Positions 56,731 through 64,000 of a stretch of DNA of 64,000 bases are shown piece after piece. Position 1 is the first letter of the stretch, and every line of letters starts with the position of its first letter. Source of the stretch: Quercus robur (taxonomy: Eukaryota; Streptophyta; Magnoliopsida; Fagales; Fagaceae); assembly GCF_932294415.1 (NCBI RefSeq), contig NC_065539.1, positions 47,530,501 to 47,594,500 of the forward strand, in the 5' to 3' direction. Position numbers and translations under genes: made by a program. The notes below the pieces were generated by a model. That model was not told where the DNA came from and ran no database searches. It saw only the letters and a program-made list of their open reading frames with translations.

Positions 56731-59100
56731 ACTGAAGAGTACTGTGGAATACTCTTCAGTTTGCTGGAAATCCTCGACGGACCTAGCCGAAATCGTCTTC
56801 AGTTTTTCCTTCGCCGCCTGAAGTTGGTCGTCCTTCTCTAAGTTCAGCTGACGTTCAACCCTGAGATCAGAGTTCAAAGCCTTGACTTGCTCCTTCAAGG
56901 TTGTAGCCCCGTCCATGGACTCAATGAGGTCCTTTTTGAGTGCAGAATTCTCCTTTTCCAGAGCCTCCATCCTGGACGTCAAAGAAGCCACCTTGGCCTC
57001 TTGAGTAAGATACTCAGAGGCAAGGTGAAGGCTTTCACCCAACACCTGACGTAGGAAGATAAATGCGTCAGTAAAAAGAAAAGTGAAGATCGATATAAGA
57101 GGGAACCAGGGAAAACATGTGACGACCTTACCTGTACAATTTTGTGGACGTGCTGACCCGCAACCACGTTGACAGGCACTCCAGAAAATACCTTAAGGTC
57201 CTCAGCCCGCACGATGTTATGTGCCCGCTCCACGGCCACTCCCTCGTCGTCAAAGATGGACGAGCCAACCTTTTCCTTCTCTTTGTCCTTGGCAGACAAT
57301 CTCGGCCTCTTGGACGACGGGGTGGGGATTTCCTCAACTGAGGTAGCTGGGGAGGCCACCCTTACGCCTTCAACTGTCGAGACGATTGGAGTGGCATCTG
57401 CAGGGGGGACAACAGATGGTCCCTTCCCCGTAACACGAATGATCTTCTTGCCAATATTGGACAAGGGCTCATCCTTCTTGGCCCTCATCTTGGCGTACAT
57501 GTCATTATTAAACTTGGTCGTCATCTCTAAAAAAAAAAAAAAAAAAAAAAAAATTTAAGAAATCCAAAGTATGCAGGTAAAGGACAGTACCGACGAAGAA
57601 AACACTTACTCTTCTTCTCTTCGATGGTAATACTGCGCAGAACGTACGGAGACGGATCCGGGCCTAAGCAGTAGAAAGAAAGTGTTCGTGGATCAAGAAG
57701 GTCGTCCCAGCTCTCAATTGTCTTCGCGTATTCAATCGCCTTCTGGACACGAACCCGGTATTTGCTCTTCAACTTTGGGTGTTTCTTAACTGCACAAGAA
57801 AATGAGCAAGCAGTTAAAGACGACCAAACATGCAAGGCAAAAATAAACAGACAAGAAGAAACATGGACGCACCTAAGTCTGGGGTTCCCCACTGACGAAG
57901 CAACCTTGGGATATCACCCCAAGCCTCGCTAGAAGGGGTCTCAAAGCCATCCCCGGACACGAAAATGAAACGTGACTTCCAGTACCTGAATGACGAGGCT
58001 AGACCCTTAACGATCCTATCCCTCCTCGTCCAAGGAACTAGTTCATAATATCCATACTCCTTTGATTCCTTCAAATGATAGATATGGACCAGCTCACTCA
58101 CTTTGATCATGTCCTCATTGGCCGCTAGCCATATTTCCATACAATTAATAACTATCCTCCAGGAGTTAGGCATAAGCTGCCCGGGGGCAATGCCAAAGTA
58201 GTCCAGGAGCTCCATCACAAAGGGATGGACGGGTAACCTGAGTCCTGAAGTGAAAGCAGCCTCGTAGAGGCACACTTCCCCAGGAAAGAAATGACAAGCC
58301 CGGTCGTCAGGACCAGGCCGACAAACGTGGACCCACGCAGGAAATTGAAACCTATCTTTAAACCTGGCCACTGTATCAGCGTCCAGCCCACACTCCTCGT
58401 TGAGAGAATAAAAAGCCCTAACCTGACGAGGGGCAGAAACGACTGTATCACCTTCAACTGGGCCGCCGCTAGACGACAACCCAGTATCTAACTCACTAGA
58501 CCTCACCTCAGACATCCTCTTCGTCTCTCTCTCAAACCAAGCCAGTGACCGACCCAAAATCGGAGATAGCTCCCCTAACACCACACTCAAACCACTACCT
58601 TCAAAGAGATAATCCCCAATCAACGGAAAAAAGTCCCCAGAAACACCCAAAGCCGCCCCTAAGCGAGCAAAAAAGAAAGAAACTGAGGGGCAAGCTTCCC
58701 AAACCTCAGAAGAATTAACCATGAAAAGGGGGGTACCCAATCCTAAACGCCCAAACACAAAAAAAAAAAAAAAAAAAAAAACAACAACAACAACAACAAA
58801 AGAAAAAGACAAAGAGAAAATCAGGAATTTGCAAAGAGGTTCATAAAAGAATAATCTGAGAAATCGAAGAAATAACGTACCTTGAAAAGAGGAGCAGTCG
58901 AGGTCGGAGAAATTTGTCGCTGGAGCAAGGTCAAAATCACCGGAATGAGAACGAAATAGTGACAGAAACAAAAGGGGCAAATGCTCGGAGTAGGAAGGGA
59001 AAAACCAGAATGAAGGAAAAGAAAAGTTTTTTAAACTCAAAAACCCAAGGAAACTGAAAAGTAGCGGGAAACCCAAGGGTCGTGCCATTAATACCCTCAA
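56503..59100 (-). CDS. antisense additional ORF region of the Tat element
   Basis: Minus-strand coding blocks between pol and the right LTR. The main one (about 57860-58520, starting MSEVRSSELDTGLSS) has LDADTVARFKDRFQFPAWV, FFPGEVCLYEAAFTSGLRLP and LMPNSWRIVINCMEIWLA, the 'putative gypsy-type transposon' domain often seen in such extra ORFs. Smaller blocks follow at 57.5-57.9 kb and about 57.0-57.5 kb, then a coiled-coil block (ASEYLTQEAKVASLTSRMEA) at 56.5-57.0 kb. The blocks are separated by stretches with splice-like ends (for example a donor near 57850), so an intron-containing antisense gene is likely. Its function is unknown. Similar antisense ORFs are known in Grande/Retand-type elements. 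Confidence 0.7.
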
Positions 59101-60484
59101 TCAGCATATGCCACGTGGCCACGTTCCATACCGCGCCGCCATCCATCATTAAATTCGAAACGAAATCCCAAGCGTCACAAACAACTCAAATGAACGAAAC
59201 TTTTCACCTTCTGTGGCCCTCCTGACACGTCACTGACGACCACAGAACCTGGGGGGCAATTGATGGGATTGACGAGAACATGTAATGATGACGAGGTAGC
59301 GTTATGACGAGGATATCCCATGATGACCAACAAACCAACAACGACGAGGAAAGGAAGGTCATTCAATGGTGCCAGTAAGTAACCTAGGCAGTTACGAAAC
59401 CAGCAAAGCAGACCGTTGGAAGCTAATAAAAGCCCCATAATTGGGCTTGAGGCGTTATGAAAGAAGAACATTTACACTCCAACGGCTAGCAGGCAGGCTC
59501 ACAGGTATAAAGCTCCAACATTTGCAGCATAAGGTACACAATTAAGATTCTGAAGATACACTTCTTGTTTTTTAGTTCTGCAAACAGCTTGATTGTTCTA
59601 ACTTTGGCATCGGAGCCGTTGTGACAGGCACCACACAGGTGACCACCTTTCATAAGAGGACCAGGCATCGACGAGGAGTTCCATCTGCCTACTGAGACTG
59701 ACGAAGTTGCACCTCATCAATTTGGACTTCGAGTTGAGCCATTAGACGGATCTCTTCCATCCAAAATAGCATATGGAACTAGCGGTCCAACTGCAACCAA
59801 ATTAAGTTTTTCAAGTGCTTTTAAAGCCTCGGGCTCTAGTTCATCAAAAGTATTTACAAGAACTCTAGGATTGCTCTCCTTTTCAAGCACTTCAAATTGG
59901 GGTTGAATTGTAGGGAGTGCAAAAGCATAAGGGTTTGAAGCAAGCAAGAAGGAGGGAAGGTCACAAGTAGCGAGTAATGGCAAACCTGGTAACTGTATCG
60001 AACAGGAGGGCCGGTCATCGCTGTCGTTCCCAATAACATCGGCAAAACCATTGTAGTAATAGTAATATATGTCAAAAACCATTGCAGGCTGAATCCAAGG
60101 AAGGGCGGAAGGAAGATGAAGCTCACGAGCCACGTCAGCAACCCAAGGTAGAAACGTTGTGTAGACTATGCACTGTTTATTGGCGTCGGAGACAATGAGG
60201 TCAATGAGAGCTTTGGAGCCATTGCGCTTGAGCTGATCCCCTCGTTTTTGGGCATCTTCCATAGGTACAAGTCCGTCATCATAGCCGTCAGAAAAGGTGG
60301 CGAACGACAAGCCGACAAGAGGAGGGCTTTTGATCATGCCTCGATGGTGGGCGCCAACAGTGGTGAAGAAGGTGACATGCACTCCCAAGCGAATGAGGCG
60401 CTCTGCGAATTGGAAGGCAGGGTTTATATGGCCTTGTGCAGGATATGTGACTATAACAAATTGGCTTTGCTGGTGCTTCAACAT

Positions 60485-61739
60485 GATTATTTGATAATTG
60501 ATATGGGTTTTGAATATTCTAAACAAAAAATAGAATAGTTGTTTTGTACTTGAGATATGTGAGATTTATATAGATGGATCAATGTATAAGAGGATGGGCA
60601 AGGCTTAAAAATGGAGCAAAAACTTTTAGCTTCTAAGTCACAATTTTTATCACAATTGTATACATGATAAATTATAAGTGGTCAAAAAAAAAAGTAATTA
60701 ATAGATTTATGAAAAAATGATATGTACTCAATCAAAATGTAAAATAATTATAGTAAAAATTATAAAATTTGTTGTGTAATTAAAAATTTCATACAAAAGT
60801 GGACTAAGAGTATCAATGACGTTTGCAGTGACGATTTGGAGAAGGTGGGGCTTTGCGATTTAATTTATTCTTCTTGAAGTTGGTCTGACAAAAACAATTC
60901 AATGGATCCATCCAACTTGTGTCTCCTGGATGCATGCATCTACAGCTCTAGTTTCTGCGTGGGCCCCAATATCTAAAGCACTAGTTTTCTTCACCCGATG
61001 GGCGATGGCGTCGTGTTTGACTGACCTGGCATTGTACTGGGCAAGAGTTTGAGCCTAATGGAAGCGGTGAAAGGCTTTAAAAATATTTTTTAAGACGTTG
61101 ATCTGAGCATCTATCTTATTTTACAATTTTGAAAACTATTTTATTTATTATACTATATTATTTAACAATATACTTACATTCTAACTTATATTTTACCATG
61201 TAACACATTAAAATATATAAAACTAGTATTATGTCTGTACGATGCACGGCTTAATAAAAATTTATATGTAAATAATTTTTTTATTAATTTAGTTAAAATA
61301 AATAATAAAAGTAAATGAATATTTTACTTTTAAGTTTTATAATGAATGCATGCTATGTGAGACTAAGGTATCATAAAATGCATATATATATATATATAAT
61401 TGAATGGAAGATGGTAGAAGTACCTAAAATATATACATATATAATTATTTTCAATAATATATTGAACTTTAAGACTTAATTAATCACATATATTTAAACG
61501 GAAAACCCTTGAATTTAATAGTTAAAAACTATCCAAAACAATAATTGAAATCATCTTTAAGTGAACCTCAATTCAATAATTAAGAATAATCTAAATTATT
61601 AAACATTTAAAAATTTGAAGTACAGGGAGACTCACATGAGAATTTAATTTTTGTCCTTAAAGGCATGGAAGAAGGCACTAAAACTTGAGTGAGTTTCACC
61701 CTACCAAATTTAAGTTTAAACTTAAAGTTTAAGTCTTGT
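60485..61739. other. upstream region of the UGT pseudogene
   Basis: Paralogous to 23162-24700. No gene. Confidence 0.7.
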
Positions 61740-62320
61740 ACGTTGCACGCTACATGTGTGTGTATATGCATGAAAAATTATATGAATTTAACATTTATTG
61801 TAGAAGTTTCTCAAAAAAAAAATTATTATTTATTGTAGAAAAGAGGTGGTGTAGTCTTACCCCTATCTAGCTAATTCTTATTATAATCCTTTTGTGTAGC
61901 GTGTATATGCATGAAAAATTATCTAAATTTAACATTTATTGTAACCACCGCACACCATTGATGCAATGGTCACTCCACAAATATATGTGTTTGTGGGGTG
62001 TGGGGGGTAAGGACTGGGGTTTAAGTCTCTATGAAGGAGCTTCACACACATATACACTTAGATTAGGCTAGAGTAAAAATTCTATATTGTATAAAAAATT
62101 TTAAAAAATAATAATAATAAAAAAACATTTATTGTAGAAAAGATGTGGTGTAGTCTTACCCATGTCAAGCTAATTCTTGTTATAATCCCTCCGTGTAACA
62201 TGTGTATGTGCATGAAAAATGATATGAATTTAACATTTATTGTAGAATAGAGGTGGTATAGTCTTACCTATGTCTAGCTAATTCTTGTTATAATCCCTTT
62301 GTTTTGCAGGGAGAGAGAGA
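61740..62320. repeat. 120-base tandem repeat (copy C array), broken by a SINE
   Basis: Same unit as at 24700-25040, with about four units, one of them interrupted by the SINE. Confidence 0.85.
61944..62123 (+). mobile_element. tRNA-type SINE, 180 bases
   Basis: Flanked by a 13-base duplication AACATTTATTGTA (61931-61943, 62124-62136). The 5' part has a box A-like GATGCAATGGTCACTCC and a box B-like GGGTTTAAGTCTC about 65 bases on, as in RNA polymerase III promoters. The 3' part ends in TTGTATAAAAAATTTTAAAA and an A/ATA-rich tail. It is absent from copy A, so it inserted after the duplication. Confidence 0.9.
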
Positions 62321-62952
62321 GAAACCGTTCTTTTGAAAGGAAAAAATAAAAATAAAAAGTCAACATATAATAAATAATAACTAAGATATTAATCTTTGAA
62401 AGAGGTATCTCATACGGATTAGTATTTCAATTGTGGGTTTTGGTGGTTAGAAATTAGCACATAGTAGTTAATAATTAGAAAATTACTTTGAAATTTTTTT
62501 AAACCAATCCCTTAAAAAAGTTTTAGTGGAGTTGAAATCACGTTAATAAATCATCTTTCTATTCTTTTTTTTTTTAAATCATGTTAATAAAAAGTTATTG
62601 ATAAAACTATTATTAGTAAACATTTTTAAGCTAATCTATTTAGTTTTGTTGCCAAATTTATATAAACTCTTTTATTTTATTTTATTTCTTTTTTTTTTCC
62701 GAAGAATATAACACAACCAAAAACCTATGTACAAAATTTACATTCAATATAAAGAATATAATCAAACTTATTCATAATTTAAAATTAAGAAATTAACACA
62801 AATTATAAATTAAGATATAAATTTAGAAAAAGAACTAAGAACAAACCTATTTGTTTTCTTTATCACTTTGAGAGATGAAAGTGTGAGTATGTAACTAAAA
62901 CTTGAACCAATTATTGTAGAAGAGAATAAATGAGTACAAAAGTTTAATATTA

Positions 62953-63278
62953 TGAATTGGGTTAAAACGTATGTGAGAAGTTTTTATTAATTTTTTTAAA
63001 GTTAAAGAAAAATAACTTAAACAAAATGAAAAAATAATAATGAAGAAAGAATACACCTGTCATGGGATTTAGGCATTCACATATTGGAATAAACTTCACT
63101 TCAAATATATATATATATATATATATATGAATTGGGTTAAAACGTATGTGAGAAGTTTTTATTAATTTTTTTAAAGTTAAAGAAAAATAACTTAAACAAA
63201 ATGAAAAAGTAATAATGAAGAAAGAATGCACACCTGTCATGGGATTTAGGCATTCACATATTGGAATAAACTTCACTT

Positions 63279-63305
<27 letters not shown>
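62953..63305. repeat. 176-base tandem duplication, copy C only
   Basis: GAATTGGGTTAAAACGTATG starts at 62953 and 63129. Each copy runs through CACCTGTCATGGGATTTAGG to a (TA)n tract. Copy A has a single unit (about 25664-25845). Confidence 0.9.
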
Positions 63306-63320
<15 letters not shown>

Positions 63321-64000
63321 TAGAGTTTCATTTGATATAGAATTTAAATCCTATTGAAATCAAGATTTCTAATCAATTTGTTTGTTGCTATCTCATAAAT
63401 CCGTTAAAAGGTGGATTAAAAAAAAGGTCATATGAATAGAAAGAAAAAAGAAAACATTTTTTTTTATGGAAAAAAGGAAACTTTTCTTTTATAACCAAAA
63501 AAAAACAAACAAACGTTTCTTATATATAGATACTTTTTTTTTTTTGGAAAAGAAAGAGAAGGTGTTTACTTTAAACTCAAATACTTATTACCTTCTTTTC
63601 AAAAAAAAAAATACTTATTTACATTTTTTTTTTTTACAATATGCAAAAACATTTTTGTTAAATCGGTATGAACAATAATTATCTAAAAATAAAAATAAAA
63701 TAAAAAGTTACGTGTGAAGAAGAAGATTTTGATGTTGGATATGTTGCCTTTTTTTTTTTTACGAGTATTATGTTTCTTTGTCTTTTTACACAAAGTATTA
63801 TAATTTAAATTTTAAAGAAAAATGAATAGATGGAGATTGTTACTGTTTTTTTGTTTTTTACGTGTACTATGTTGTTGTGTTTTTTACATGTAGTAATATA
63901 ATTAAAAAAAAAAAAAAAAAAGGATTAGATGAATAGTTTGAATTGCAATCAAATTAAAATTTTTTATCAAATTATAAATTATAATAATAAAAGGATTAAA
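63306..64000. other. AT-rich intergenic sequence
   Basis: Paralogous to 25846-27560 without the solo LTR. No gene. Confidence 0.7.

Larger units (their letters stand above)
49547..59719 (+). mobile_element. Ty3/gypsy element, Tat lineage, 10.2 kb
   Basis: Two 459-base LTRs (49547-50005, 59261-59719) begin TGATGGGATTGACG and end CTCATCA, flanked by the 5-base duplication ATTTG (49542-49546, 59720-59724) inside the UGT pseudogene. A primer site TTTGGCGCCGTCTGTGGGG follows the left LTR and a purine tract (CCTGGGGGGCAAT) precedes the right. The pol frame appears whole; the gag part is broken, about two breaks. By eye the LTRs differ at about 10 of 459 positions (roughly 2%), so insertion was recent, on the order of a million to a few million years depending on the rate assumed. 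A reverse-oriented extra coding region lies between pol and the right LTR, as known for several Tat elements. Confidence 0.95.
48952..60484 (-). pseudogene. UGT75-like pseudogene split by a Tat retroelement
   Basis: The N-terminal half (60484 down to 59725) and the C-terminal half (49546 down to 48952) are collinear with the intact 454-residue gene at 21797-23161. The start MLKHQQSQFVIVTYPAQGHI is present. Besides the 10.2 kb insertion there are two host-gene lesions. The PSPG box has a stop at 49237-49239 where copy A has Gln361 (FP*WSDQ). Relative to copy A, 22 bases are missing just beside the insertion, between two GGCTC repeats, shifting the frame. The gene was therefore dead by more than one route. 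It is otherwise close to copy A, so the duplication is not ancient. Confidence 0.9.
48539..64000. repeat. segmental duplication, copy C (runs off the window)
   Basis: Matches copy A (21402-27560) in order and orientation, apart from the Tat element at 49547-59719, the SINE at 61944 and a local duplication at 62953. Homology continues to the last base of the window. Confidence 0.9.

Noticed and set aside
1-64000. tRNA, rRNA or snRNA genes
   Set aside because: I looked for tRNA-like boxes and rRNA motifs and saw none apart from the SINE's pol III-like boxes and retroelement primer sites.

Overview
This is nuclear plant DNA, most likely from a woody eudicot. The intron style, B3 and UGT75-type genes, Tat and copia retroelements, Tourist-like MITEs and a tRNA-type SINE all point that way. 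A Fagales-like tree is a guess only. Real genes are sparse; most of the window is nested mobile DNA plus a segmental duplication.

Region 1 (1-3.7 kb): an orphan exon of an aldo-keto reductase, a 5'-truncated LINE with an RNase H domain, and a complete four-exon gene for a two-B3-domain protein on the minus strand (1831-3685).

Region 2 (about 3.78-21.40 kb): what looks like a very large composite Mutator-like element (MULE). It carries an uninterrupted MuDR-type transposase (5541-8165, minus), a separate ORF with an RNase H1-type hybrid-binding ('viroplasmin') domain (9751-10188, plus), and a five-exon plant mobile domain (PMD/MAIN-like) gene (13463-20524, minus). It also holds host-gene pieces with their introns: an ABCC transporter nucleotide-binding domain, two WD40 exons of a phospholipase A2-activating protein (PLAA/DOA1), and several beta-galactosidase exons lying antisense in the big PMD intron. 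About twenty copies of a hairpin-type palindrome (AACTCGAT...ATCGAGTT) sit in three clusters: left, between the divergent transposase and HBD ORFs, and right. The right end (about 21400) falls where two paralogous segments stop matching. The left end is not resolved.

Region 3 (21.40-28.6 kb): copy A of a segmental duplication, with an uninterrupted UGT75-like glucosyltransferase gene (21797-23161, minus), a small unidentified insertion and a solo LTR.

Region 4 (28.6-48.5 kb): transposon layers. These are a short-LTR copia element, a Tourist-like MITE, two solo LTRs of one family, a remnant of a third UGT upstream region split by a hAT-like element that itself contains a gag-only LTR element, another MITE, and a probable 2.46 kb solo LTR full of minisatellites.

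Region 5 (48.5-64.0 kb): copy C of the duplication. Its UGT75 gene is a pseudogene, cut in two by a 10.2 kb Tat-lineage Ty3/gypsy element with two 459 bp LTRs, and it bears two further lesions of its own. The flank beyond it repeats the copy A flank to the window end, with its own SINE and local tandem duplication.

Only the UGT75 gene of copy A, the B3 gene and, if expressed, the MULE genes look able to make protein outside the retroelements. All splice sites, counts and comparisons were read by eye.
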